21,399 bases of DNA. It comes from Verrucomicrobiota bacterium. Its GTDB lineage: Bacteria; Verrucomicrobiota; Verrucomicrobiia; Chthoniobacterales; UBA10450. The notes below the pieces were generated by a model. The model made no database searches. It was given only the letters and a program-made list of their open reading frames with translations, and was not told the origin of the DNA. The position numbers were made by a program, and so were the translations under genes. This document shows positions 1-6,694 of this stretch, one piece after another (the first letter of the stretch is position 1; the number at the start of each line of letters is the position of its first letter). The DNA lies in NCBI GenBank assembly GCA_003219115.1, contig QHPN01000011.1, positions 1-21,399 of the forward strand, written 5' to 3'.

Positions 1-1
1 G

Positions 2-535
2 GCGATGAATTGGATGCGCAAGAATTCGCTCTGGCCCATGCCCATGGGTCTGGCCTGTTGTGCCATTGAATTGATGGCAACCGCCGCTTCCCGGTTCGAT
101 ATCGCGCGGTTCGGCTCCGAAGTGATGCGATTTTCTCCGCGACAATGTGACGTCATGATTGTAGCGGGCACCGTCACTTACAAGATGGCGTTGGCGGTTA
201 AACGGATTTGGGAGCAAATGCCAGAACCGAAATGGTGTATTGCGATGGGTGCGTGCGCATCGAGCGGCGGAATGTATCGAAGTTACGCCGTCCTGCAAGG
301 CATCGATCAACTAATCCCAGTCGATGTTTATATCTCGGGATGTCCCCCTCGTCCCGAAGCGCTTCTGGAAGGACTCATGCGTTTGCAGAAAAAGATCGAG
401 GGCGAACAGTCGTTCCTGGCTCAGAAACCTCAACTCACAGCCGACCTGGTGCCGGAAATCAAAAAGCGCCCTCCCACGCGCGCCTACGTCCGCGGCGTCG
501 CAACGGCCCCCGGCGTCAAAAGCAACATGAGATGA
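2..535 (+). CDS. nuoB: NADH-quinone oxidoreductase subunit B, 5'-truncated by the window edge
   Basis: This is the peripheral-arm complex I subunit that holds iron-sulfur cluster N2, the last cluster before quinone. The reading frame is open to the left edge, so the N-terminus (about 30-45 residues in the family) lies outside the window; the ATG at position 5 is internal. Counting from that ATG, the N2 ligands are all visible: the tandem C18-C19 in GLACCAIE, C84 in MGACASSGGMY and C113 in SGCPPRPEA. The C-terminal tail of about 40 residues (KKRPPTRAYVRG...) is basic and poorly conserved. The stop overlaps the nuoC start as ATGA, so the two are translationally coupled. Identification is secure. 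Confidence 0.97.
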   Translation, partial: AMNWMRKNSLWPMPMGLACCAIELMATAASRFDIARFGSEVMRFSPRQCDVMIVAGTVTYKMALAVKRIWEQMPEPKWCIAMGACASSGGMYRSYAVLQGIDQLIPVDVYISGCPPRPEALLEGLMRLQKKIEGEQSFLAQKPQLTADLVPEIKKRPPTRAYVRGVATAPGVKSNMR

Positions 536-1107
536 CCGGACCCGAGTTGCTGAAATCGCTGAGTCGTTTGCTCGGCTCAAAAATTCAAAGCCAAATCGAA
601 TTTCGGCACGAGACCACGTTCACGATTCAACCGGCAGATCTGCGTGAAGTGGCGAAATTCTGTCGAGACGAACTGTCGTTTGATTATCTTATCGATATTT
701 CCAGCGTCGATAATCTGGGCGAGGAACCGCGCTTCGAAGTTGTTTACGAGGTTTACTCGATGACACTCGCGATTCATCTACGGATAAAGCTCGCAGTGAG
801 CGAAGAGGTCTGCGCGGTCGACACCGTGTCAGACATTTGGCCGACCGCGGATTGGCACGAACGCGAGATCTACGACATGATGGGGATTCGTTTCAACAAT
901 CACCCGGATCTGCGGCGGATTTTGATGTGGGACGGCTATCCATTCTTTCCACTACGAAAAGATTTTCCGCTGGAAGGTTTACCCAGTGAGATGCCCGACG
1001 TTGCGTTTACTTCTGCTGCTCCGATGGAAGGCGGGCCATTTGTCACTCAGCCGTCGACAGCAACGGCAAAAGACCGCGAGCCGCGGGCGAGACGGCCCGA
1101 AGTATAG
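532..1107 (+). CDS. nuoC: NADH-quinone oxidoreductase subunit C (30 kDa subunit)
   Basis: This is a hydrophilic complex I subunit that packs with NuoD and NuoB in the quinone-reducing module. The start chosen is the ATG at 532, which overlaps the nuoB stop by four bases; the open frame further upstream lies inside nuoB and is not conserved. The 191-residue product carries the family signature around residues 107-140: WHEREIYDMMGIRF, HPDLRRILMWDGY and PLRKDFPLEG. After this signature there is a tail of about 40 residues (SAAPMEGGPFVT..., then an R/E-rich end) that is outside the core domain. No nuoD follows: the next gene encodes an L,D-transpeptidase-like protein 47 bp downstream. The rest of the complex I genes must therefore lie upstream or elsewhere. 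Confidence 0.96.
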   Translation: MTGPELLKSLSRLLGSKIQSQIEFRHETTFTIQPADLREVAKFCRDELSFDYLIDISSVDNLGEEPRFEVVYEVYSMTLAIHLRIKLAVSEEVCAVDTVSDIWPTADWHEREIYDMMGIRFNNHPDLRRILMWDGYPFFPLRKDFPLEGLPSEMPDVAFTSAAPMEGGPFVTQPSTATAKDREPRARRPEV

Positions 1108-1154
1108 CCGACAGTCCTTTAATTCGCTGTGAATTAGCTCGATCTCGTTAGACC

Positions 1155-1679
1155 TTGCGGCGTTATCTTTTATTTGCATTGCCTCTACTGCTGATCGCAG
1201 CAGGGATTGCCTTCATCTTTCAACAGCGGCAGAACCCGGCAGGAAGCAGGCTGCCGAAGGCGGACAAGATCCTGGTCGACAAAGGAGCGCGGCGGTTAAC
1301 TTTGTTTTCCGGCGGTAGGAAACTAAAGGAGTATCATATCGCGCTCGGCTTCTCGCCCATCGGGCCCAAAGAACGCGAAGGGGATGGCCGCACGCCTGAA
1401 GGAATTTACACCGTCGACTTTCACAAGCCAGACAGTGGCTTTCATCGAGCGTTGCACGTTTCGTATCCGAGCGCAGAAGACAATACGCGAGCAACAGAGG
1501 CGGGCGTATCGCCCGGCGGTGAAATTATGATTCATGGATTGCCTAACGGTCTCGGCGCGTTGGGCGCGGCTGATTGGTCGCGCGATTGGACCGCGGGCTG
1601 CATCGCCGTTACTGATCCCGAAATCGACGAGATCTACAGTTCAGTGAATGACGGAACCCCGATCGAAATTCTGCCATAA
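1155..1679 (+). CDS. Membrane-anchored L,D-transpeptidase-family (YkuD) protein
   Basis: The 174-residue product has one N-terminal hydrophobic segment (residues 4-22, after M-R-R), so it is anchored or exported, followed by a YkuD-type domain from about residue 36. The catalytic-type motif is present: IHGLP with H127, then WTAGCIAVTD with C149, matching the His...Gly-Cys pattern of L,D-transpeptidases that make 3-3 peptidoglycan cross-links or attach proteins to the wall. The ERxGDGRTPEG stretch (residues 73-83) is also typical of this branch (ErfK/YafK-like). The start is a TTG; an in-frame TAG at 1149-1151 rules out any earlier start, and there is no clear Shine-Dalgarno. Substrate cannot be told from sequence. 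It is convergent with the next gene. Confidence 0.85.
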   Translation: MRRYLLFALPLLLIAAGIAFIFQQRQNPAGSRLPKADKILVDKGARRLTLFSGGRKLKEYHIALGFSPIGPKEREGDGRTPEGIYTVDFHKPDSGFHRALHVSYPSAEDNTRATEAGVSPGGEIMIHGLPNGLGALGAADWSRDWTAGCIAVTDPEIDEIYSSVNDGTPIEILP

Positions 1680-1728
1680 TCTAGCAGGGCTTCATCGGCC
1701 TCACACAAAGTCCACAAAAGACACCAAG

Positions 1729-2517
1729 TTAGAGGTTCGGTAGCGCTTCCTCCAGAAGATGTGAAAAATCTATTGCGGCGTTGCGGCCAGTTTCTAGTAC
1801 TTCTTCGTGGTTCAGCGTTGTCGAGGAAAGTCCGGCGGCCAAATTCGCGATGCAGGAAAATCCCGCCACTTCCATTCCGAGCGCACGCGCCTGAATTACT
1901 TCGATTACCGTTGACATTCCGATAGCATCGGCGCCGAGCTTTTGCAGCATCCGAACCTCAGCTGCGGTTTCGTATTGCGGACCCAATATCGCTGCGTAAA
2001 CGCCTTCACGCAGAACGATCCCAATCTCGTGTGCGGCGTCGCGAAAAGCTTTCTGCAATCGTGGCGAATACGCATTACTCAAGTCAAGAAATTGCGCGCT
2101 CCCAATTAGCGGAGACGTTCCGGTTAAGTTGAGATGATCGCTAATCATCATCCAATCGCCCGGTCTGAATCTGACGTTTAGTCCGCCGGCGGCATTCGTG
2201 ACGATCACCTTCATAATGCCGGCGTCCGCGAGCGTTCGGACATTCGCGGTTACCTCCGCGGATGAATAACCTTCGTACAAATGAACCCGCCCCTGGGCGA
2301 AAATCATAAGCTTACCCGACAGCTCGCAGAGCGAAAACTTACCGGCATGCCCGGGAATGCGCGGCCTGGGGAGTTCAGAAAACTCCGTGTACTCGATGGA
2401 TTCGATCGGCTGTTGAACGATCGAATTCAGGCCGGAGCCAAGTATGATCGCGATTTCGGCCTTCCAATTACGCAGTTGCTGGCGCGCTTTAGTCATTGAT
2501 GGATCGAGCAATCCCAT
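1729..2517 (-). CDS. punA: Purine nucleoside phosphorylase, trimeric (6-oxopurine) type
   Basis: The enzyme cleaves inosine and guanosine with phosphate to the free base and ribose-1-phosphate (purine salvage, cytoplasm). Its 262 residues match the PNP/MTAP family throughout: phosphate-binding GSGL (27-30), GRVHLYEG (76-83), TNAAGG (107-112), GPQYETAAE (179-187) with the base-binding Glu at 183, and GMSTVIEV (200-207). Asn225 in CIANLAAG corresponds to the asparagine that selects 6-oxopurines in human PNP, so inosine/guanosine is favoured over methylthioadenosine. The start could be ATG 2517 or ATG 2496 (MTKARQQ); neither has a strong Shine-Dalgarno. It follows the HDIG gene by 85 bp on the same strand, in the place where ybeY is often found after phoH-pgpH. 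Confidence 0.93.
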   Translation of the reverse strand: MGLLDPSMTKARQQLRNWKAEIAIILGSGLNSIVQQPIESIEYTEFSELPRPRIPGHAGKFSLCELSGKLMIFAQGRVHLYEGYSSAEVTANVRTLADAGIMKVIVTNAAGGLNVRFRPGDWMMISDHLNLTGTSPLIGSAQFLDLSNAYSPRLQKAFRDAAHEIGIVLREGVYAAILGPQYETAAEVRMLQKLGADAIGMSTVIEVIQARALGMEVAGFSCIANLAAGLSSTTLNHEEVLETGRNAAIDFSHLLEEALPNL

Positions 2518-2525
2518 GCTCTAAA

Positions 2526-2594
2526 GCGGCGAAGCCGCACGCAGGTAAACTTCGGTATGAGCCGCAATTGAGGGCGACGAGGAGCGGCCGCTCC
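2526..2594. repeat. Intergenic palindromes between the HDIG gene and punA
   Basis: The 85-bp gap contains a perfect 14-bp palindrome, GGAGCGGCCGCTCC (2581-2594), and a short hairpin GCGGC-GAA-GCCGC (2526-2538). Neither is followed by a T-run, so a classical intrinsic terminator is not supported. They look like small palindromic repeats or mRNA 3'-end hairpins between two co-directional minus-strand genes. Confidence 0.4.
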
Positions 2595-2602
2595 ACCTTG
2601 GT

Positions 2603-4072
2603 TCACGCCGCCGAGACCGGGGGCGCGCTCGCCGGCTTACGTGTGGTTGCCATCACGTCTGGGCGCGGCGGATCGTCGCGGGGCGCAGTGGTCTTGGTTT
2701 CCTGCCTCGGATAGGCAATCCGGCTATGCAGCATCGTCATCAAGGTAAAACGAAAACGCTCGGCGATAATCCGAATATCACGCAGAGTCAGATCGCACTC
2801 GGCGAGCTGCCGATCACTAATACGCCGATCAATAATATCGTTGACCAGTTGCTCGATTTTCGCAGGCGTCGGTTTCTCCAAACTGCGTGATGCGCTTTCC
2901 ACCGCATCGGCCAGACTTACAATCGCGCTCTCTTTCGTTTGCGGTTTCGGTCCGCTGTAACGGAAACTTTCCTCTCGCACTTCCGGTATGTCATCCTGGC
3001 GCATCTTCATAATCTTGCCCCCGGCACGCGCGTCTTCATGCATTTGAAGTGCACGTTTGTAGAAATAGTAAACCAGCGAAGTGCCGTGGTGTTGCTGAAT
3101 GATGTCGATGATGTGCTGATTGAGTTTGTGTTTGAGAGCGAGATCGACCCCTTCTTTGACGTGCGCGATGATGATCAATGCGCTCATCGTCGGCGCCAGG
3201 TCCTCGTGCGGATTTCGCTCGAAGCTCATGTTTTCGGTGAAATAATCAGGCTTCACTAGCTTTCCCACGTCGTGGAAATATGCGCAGACGCGGCAGAGCG
3301 TCGCGTTGGCGCCGATCGCCTCAGCGGCGGTTTCAGCCAGGTTCGCTACCACGAGACTGTGATGATAGGTGCCAGGCGCTTCGATGGTCATGCGACGCAA
3401 GAGCGGGTGGTTTAAATCTGAGGCCTCCATCCACGAGATGTCAGTCGTAATTTGGAACAACGGTTCGAACATTGGTATCACACCGCCAACGATGGTGGCG
3501 GTGACGAGCCCGTTGCCGATGGCAAAGGCGCTTTGCAATCCGATCAATCCCCAATCATTTGCCGTCGGCGGAAAAAGATTGATCGGCCCGATGTAACCGA
3601 AAGTAAGCGACAAAATCCAAATGGCAGCGCCGGCACCGAGCCCGGCGCGAACGAGTTTGCTGCGCCGGCGTACTTGCAGGGTGAGATAAACAGCGGTGAA
3701 CCCGCTGATCATTCCGGTGACGAGCACGGGTGCATTAACGAGCATAGGCGCATCACTTTTTCCAAACAGCACGCTGCTCCAAAGGCTGACAAAAACCGCC
3801 GCATACAAGCCGTGATTGCGGCCCAGCAGCACGCTCAGCAACAGTGGCGCGAGAGCATAGGGCGCGAGCAGCTCTGCCATCTCAGGCTGCAAGCCAAACG
3901 AATGGCTTTGGCAAAGCACGACGATAAATTTGGTAAGGGCGAGCTGCACCAGCATCACCCCAAAGACGAGAAGAATCCGCGAGCTTTGCGAAAACGTGCG
4001 CGGCTGATTGATCCACAACATCATTAGCGCGGTCAGGAAAAAGAGCAGCGCAATGACGAAATTTTTTGTCAC
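2603..4072 (-). CDS. HDIG-domain 7TM phosphodiesterase (PgpH/YqfF-like), main reading frame
   Basis: PgpH/YqfF proteins hydrolyse c-di-AMP with a cytoplasmic HD domain behind a multi-pass membrane domain. This frame gives 489 residues. Several hydrophobic segments fall between residues 4 and 200, including LLAPYALAPLLLSVLLG (68-84). The HD domain spans about 225-395, with H237/H238, the HD pair H267-D268 in YFHDVGK, H304, H328-H329 and D389. A proline- and basic-rich tail follows. The only start in this frame is a GTG at 4072 with no Shine-Dalgarno. The conserved cytoplasmic start and first membrane segment lie just upstream in another frame (4069-4248), so the native N-terminus is probably at 4248 with a one-base lesion near 4100-4128. 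The 7TMR-HDED ectodomain of Firmicutes PgpH is absent even after joining. Nucleotide specificity is inferred from family only. Confidence 0.85.
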   Translation of the reverse strand: MTKNFVIALLFFLTALMMLWINQPRTFSQSSRILLVFGVMLVQLALTKFIVVLCQSHSFGLQPEMAELLAPYALAPLLLSVLLGRNHGLYAAVFVSLWSSVLFGKSDAPMLVNAPVLVTGMISGFTAVYLTLQVRRRSKLVRAGLGAGAAIWILSLTFGYIGPINLFPPTANDWGLIGLQSAFAIGNGLVTATIVGGVIPMFEPLFQITTDISWMEASDLNHPLLRRMTIEAPGTYHHSLVVANLAETAAEAIGANATLCRVCAYFHDVGKLVKPDYFTENMSFERNPHEDLAPTMSALIIIAHVKEGVDLALKHKLNQHIIDIIQQHHGTSLVYYFYKRALQMHEDARAGGKIMKMRQDDIPEVREESFRYSGPKPQTKESAIVSLADAVESASRSLEKPTPAKIEQLVNDIIDRRISDRQLAECDLTLRDIRIIAERFRFTLMTMLHSRIAYPRQETKTTAPRDDPPRPDVMATTRKPASAPPVSAA

Positions 4073-4248
4073 CTCTCGTTGGTTGCCACTGAAGATGAGT
4101 AAAGCGAGGCCGCAAGAAACAGAACCCCCTTCATTCCCACGGAATACTCCAGCCCGCGGAGCAAATCGTTGCGGGCGCGACGGCGGCGTAGTTTTCCAGA
4201 GGCCAGCCCGCGGCGAACTAATTCGCTACGTTTGAAAAAGTCGATCAT
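4069..4248 (-). pseudogene. Out-of-frame N-terminal piece of the HDIG phosphodiesterase
   Basis: The ATG at 4248 overlaps the phoH stop as TAATG, the usual arrangement for coupled phoH-pgpH genes. It encodes 59 residues: MIDFFKRSELVRRG, a very basic stretch (KLRRRRARN), then the start of a membrane segment (GMKGVLFLAAS) that breaks into non-hydrophobic sequence before a TGA. The main frame, read upstream of its GTG, continues that membrane segment (CGLALLIFSGNQREVTKNF). Losing one base, or gaining two, between about 4098 and 4128 (G5 and T3 runs lie there) accounts for this. The intact protein would be about 545-550 residues. Confidence 0.7.
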
Positions 4249-5216
4249 TACTTACGCCCCGAGGGTGTCCGGTGCTGCTGGTAGGCGTTAATTATGGCAC
4301 GGACCAGCGGGTGACGCACGACATCACGTTCGGTAAAGTAGCTCATTGCGATACCCGGCACATTTTTCAATGCCTGGAGCGCCTCCACTAAACCCGAACG
4401 CTTGTTTGCCGGTAAATCAATTTGCGTCACGTCGCCGGTTACGACGCACTTGGAATTCATGCCGATGCGAGTGAGCAACATGAACATCTGTTCAGTGGTG
4501 GCGTTTTGCGCTTCATCGAGAATAACGAACGCATTGTTGAGAGTGCGGCCACGCATGTAAGCGAGCGGCGCTACTTCGATGACTTCCCGTGAAAGCGCAC
4601 GCTCCAGTTCCTCCGCTTCCATCATATCGTGCAAAGCGTCGTAGAGCGGTCGTAAATAGGGTGTGATTTTTTCCTGCAAATCTCCCGGGAGAAATCCGAG
4701 CGCCTCACCCGCCTCGACCGCCGGCCGCGCCAGAATGATTCTCGAAACTTGTTCCTTCTTTAGCGCCGCTACCGCCATCGCCACCGCCAAATAAGTTTTG
4801 CCGGTGCCGGCCGGCCCAATGGCGAAGACGACATCGTGTTTTTCAATGGCCTCGACGTAATTTTTTTGTCCAACCGTGCGTGCGATGACCGGCGTCTTGC
4901 GCGACGATGTAACGATCCGAGCGGAGATCGCGTCCGACAAATTATCGGCACGTTCTTCACTTACGGAATTGAGCGCGTAATTAAATTCATGTTTCTGAAT
5001 GTCGACGCCGCGTTTGCGCGCCTCCTCCAACTGATCGAAAACACGTTGGACACAGTCCAGTTTGTCCGGCTCCCCTTCTATTTTCACCCAACCCTCGCGT
5101 GTCGTCACACGTACCCCCAGGGAATCTTCCAAATTTTTCAATAGCTTAATGTCGTTGGCGTAGAGGGACTGCAACGCCCGCGCGCTTTCAAATTCCAAAG
5201 TACGAGTCTCACTCAT
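4248..5216 (-). CDS. phoH: PhoH family P-loop NTPase
   Basis: This 322-residue PhoH-like ATPase (PhoH/YbeZ group) is linked in many bacteria to rRNA maturation with YbeY. An N-terminal RNA-binding-like region (about 20-75, with SLGVRVTTREGWVKIEG) precedes the PhoH domain. Walker A is GPAGTGKT (134-141); ARPAVEAGEALGFLPGD (163-179) is the family signature; Walker B is VILDEAQN (231-238); TGDVTQIDLP (260-269) is also conserved. The length is normal for the family. The start is the ATG at 5216 (MSETRTLEFES). The gene is coupled to the HDIG gene by TAATG, but no ybeY is present after that gene. Confidence 0.96.
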   Translation of the reverse strand: MSETRTLEFESARALQSLYANDIKLLKNLEDSLGVRVTTREGWVKIEGEPDKLDCVQRVFDQLEEARKRGVDIQKHEFNYALNSVSEERADNLSDAISARIVTSSRKTPVIARTVGQKNYVEAIEKHDVVFAIGPAGTGKTYLAVAMAVAALKKEQVSRIILARPAVEAGEALGFLPGDLQEKITPYLRPLYDALHDMMEAEELERALSREVIEVAPLAYMRGRTLNNAFVILDEAQNATTEQMFMLLTRIGMNSKCVVTGDVTQIDLPANKRSGLVEALQALKNVPGIAMSYFTERDVVRHPLVRAIINAYQQHRTPSGRK

Positions 5217-5254
5217 TGATCAAATCGCCCGCGTTCGTAGCACAGACATCTTAC

Positions 5255-5271
5255 GCCAGTCCGGCTCGGAC
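5255..5271. repeat. 17-bp hairpin repeat, copy 1 (upstream of phoH)
   Basis: GCCAGTCCGGCTCGGAC folds as GTCCG-GCT-CGGAC and extends with CCAG/CTGG to 5274. The same 17 bases occur exactly at 11872-11888, inside the 5' end of the Sua5-type gene. It lies in the 100-bp gap between phoH and the upstream gene of unknown function. Confidence 0.6.
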
Positions 5272-5316
5272 CTGGTGGGGCCAACGGGCATCTGGCCTTG
5301 AATGACAATACAACTT

Positions 5317-5757
5317 TTATCGGAACCCGTAAACCAGCGCCCAATGGGTGCGCTCCTCCGGCGATTCTTCGATCGCAACGATTATATAGTAACTATCGGT
5401 CGAGGTTGGAACGACGTGGGCAGCGGCGAAGTGCCCTTTTTGCCAGCTATCAGGTTGCTCCACTAATTTTCCGTCCTTATCGTAAATATGCACCGAAACC
5501 CTTGCCCGATTTACTTCTGTGCCCATCCAGAACCAATATTCGTTGCCTTTGAATAGCTGCTGACGCACCGCCTTTTTCTCGCCCGCGGCCAAGTCTCCAC
5601 CCCAGTAATCCTCTCGCACCTGGAACCCTTCACGGACATACGGCTCGGCCGCCTGGAGCGCAAAGGATTGGGCGTCGTCCACCGACGCAAGGACGACAAT
5701 CCCTGCGAGCAGTGACATGCTCATAAAAATGAATGCAACCCGATAGCGCGAATTCAT
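5317..5757 (-). CDS. Secreted protein of unknown function
   Basis: I do not recognise the family. The 146-residue product begins with a signal peptide or anchor (residues 5-25: basic N-terminus, hydrophobic core, LASVDDAQS). The mature part reads like a compact beta-sandwich, with alternating hydrophobic strands such as NEYWFWMGTEV (70-80), ARVSVHIYDKDGKLVEQ and DSYYIIVAIEE near the end. This recalls small carbohydrate-binding or pre-peptidase-like domains, but no signature decides it. It starts two bases after the stop of the preceding minus-strand gene, so the two are probably co-translated and may act together in the periplasm. There is no close Shine-Dalgarno; the coupled stop likely supplies ribosomes. 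Confidence 0.7.
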   Translation of the reverse strand: MNSRYRVAFIFMSMSLLAGIVVLASVDDAQSFALQAAEPYVREGFQVREDYWGGDLAAGEKKAVRQQLFKGNEYWFWMGTEVNRARVSVHIYDKDGKLVEQPDSWQKGHFAAAHVVPTSTDSYYIIVAIEESPEERTHWALVYGFR

Positions 5758-5759
5758 CC

Positions 5760-6284
5760 CTACCGTGTTACGACTTCGCCATCCAGGCGCGTTGTAATTG
5801 CGTTGATCCTTTTCACCGCGTCCGGCGTGATCGGTTTGCTTGCCGTATCAATCAACGGTCGCACCTCGACCAACGCCTGTTTGATATTTTGCACGACTGG
5901 GACGCTGTATTCCGGCATGGCTGCTAATCGATCGCCAAAATACCTAAGCAGATCTGGCTGGTGCAAGAGCTCCGCGCCTTCGGGGGTAAAATGCCGGTCT
6001 ACTACCGCGGTCAAAATCTGCGTCCCCCGCAACCAACCGCCAAGGCTGACCAGTTGTGAAAGCTTTTGATCCTGCAATTCGTTCATCGCCTGTTGCACAC
6101 TGTTTTGAGTGCGATCGAGTTCATGGCGCACGTTTTCCCACTTGCGCTTGTCCGCCCATTCCGTGATCGCTTTCGCGTGCGGGGTAATGGACGCGCCTAC
6201 GCCGATACCCTTGGCCAGAGTCAGAACGCGCTGGCCGATTTCTTTAACCGCGGGGGCATCCTGCGCCTGGACCGATGAATCCAT
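5760..6284 (-). pseudogene. C-terminal part of a secreted helical protein of unknown function (frameshifted)
   Basis: This frame carries the larger part of the protein: VQAQDAPAVKEIGQRVLTLAKGIG and onward, with RHELDRTQNSVQQAMNEL, LVSLGGWLRGTQILTAVV and AELLHQPDLLRYFGDRL, a mostly alpha-helical soluble protein. Its apparent ATG (6284) has no Shine-Dalgarno and lies inside the overlapping upstream frame. The conserved-looking text runs from ALLLGNVIADGFI in the upstream frame straight into VQAQDAPAVKEIG here, so the two frames belong to one gene of about 260 residues (5760-6552). I cannot assign a function. Confidence 0.65.
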
Positions 6285-6552
6285 CCGCGATCACATTGCC
6301 AAGCAGTAGCGCCGTTCTGGGACGCTCGCTGAAGTTGGCACTTTTTTCGGTCCTCACATACTCTTTCCAGTTGACCGGCCCGAGCTTGTTCAAGGCACTG
6401 AAGACCTCGCCCGGCAATGGGACGACTACGTCCTCCACCGTTTTGTACTGCTTGACGTTAATTTGCTGCGGCGCCGACGCTGCCTGGACGCTGAGGGCGA
6501 CCATCGCCAGTGTAAACCCCGCCCACTTGCTATTTTTAATGACTGAAATCAT
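6244..6552 (-). pseudogene. N-terminal part of the same secreted protein (frameshifted)
   Basis: This is the start of the gene, with a clear signal peptide (MISVIKNSKWAGFTLAMVALSVQAASA, cleavage likely after the AxA at about residue 27), then VEDVVVPLPGEVFSALNKLG and RTALLLGNVIADGFI. It then runs into a short nonsense tail (GPGAGCPRG) and stops. Gaining one base, or losing two, at about 6265-6285 would explain the break. The gene may be a real pseudogene or the sequence may contain an indel error. The downstream gene is only two bases away and remains intact. Confidence 0.65.
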
Positions 6553-6637
6553 TGGCTACTTCGACTGTTGATTTCGACTCAGTATTCAGGATTAATGCAA
6601 CTCTAAATAGAAGTAACTTTCGCTCAACTCTCACCAC
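6536..6637 (-). CDS. Possible 33-codon leader ORF with a strong ribosome-binding site
   Basis: A near-perfect Shine-Dalgarno, TAAGGAG (6644-6650, minus strand), lies six bases before a GTG that opens 33 codons ending in TAA at 6536-6538. The ORF overlaps the ATG (6552) of the frameshifted secreted-protein gene by 17 bases, a geometry suited to translational coupling. The peptide (VVRVERKLLLFRVALILN...) has no recognisable family. It could be a coupling leader, an alternative and extended 5' region, or chance. The Shine-Dalgarno is the only strong evidence. Confidence 0.22.
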   Translation of the reverse strand: MVRVERKLLLFRVALILNTESKSTVEVANDFSH

Positions 6638-6694
6638 TGTGATCTCCTTAAATCGTATTCACCCAGACATCCGGCGGCATTTACCTCAACTTTT

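Noticed and set aside
208..531. Longer open frame extending nuoC upstream
   Set aside because: It lies inside nuoB in another frame and its residues do not match the family; the ATGA overlap at 532 gives the normal start.
3452..4027. Long plus-strand open frame (191 codons) opposite the HDIG gene
   Set aside because: Antisense shadow of a well-supported gene; low-complexity Q/E/R-rich text with no family.
4110..4130. Programmed -1 frameshift in the HDIG gene
   Set aside because: The direction fits, but GGGGGTT is not a canonical X-XXY-YYZ heptamer and no downstream stimulatory structure is evident; an indel is simpler.
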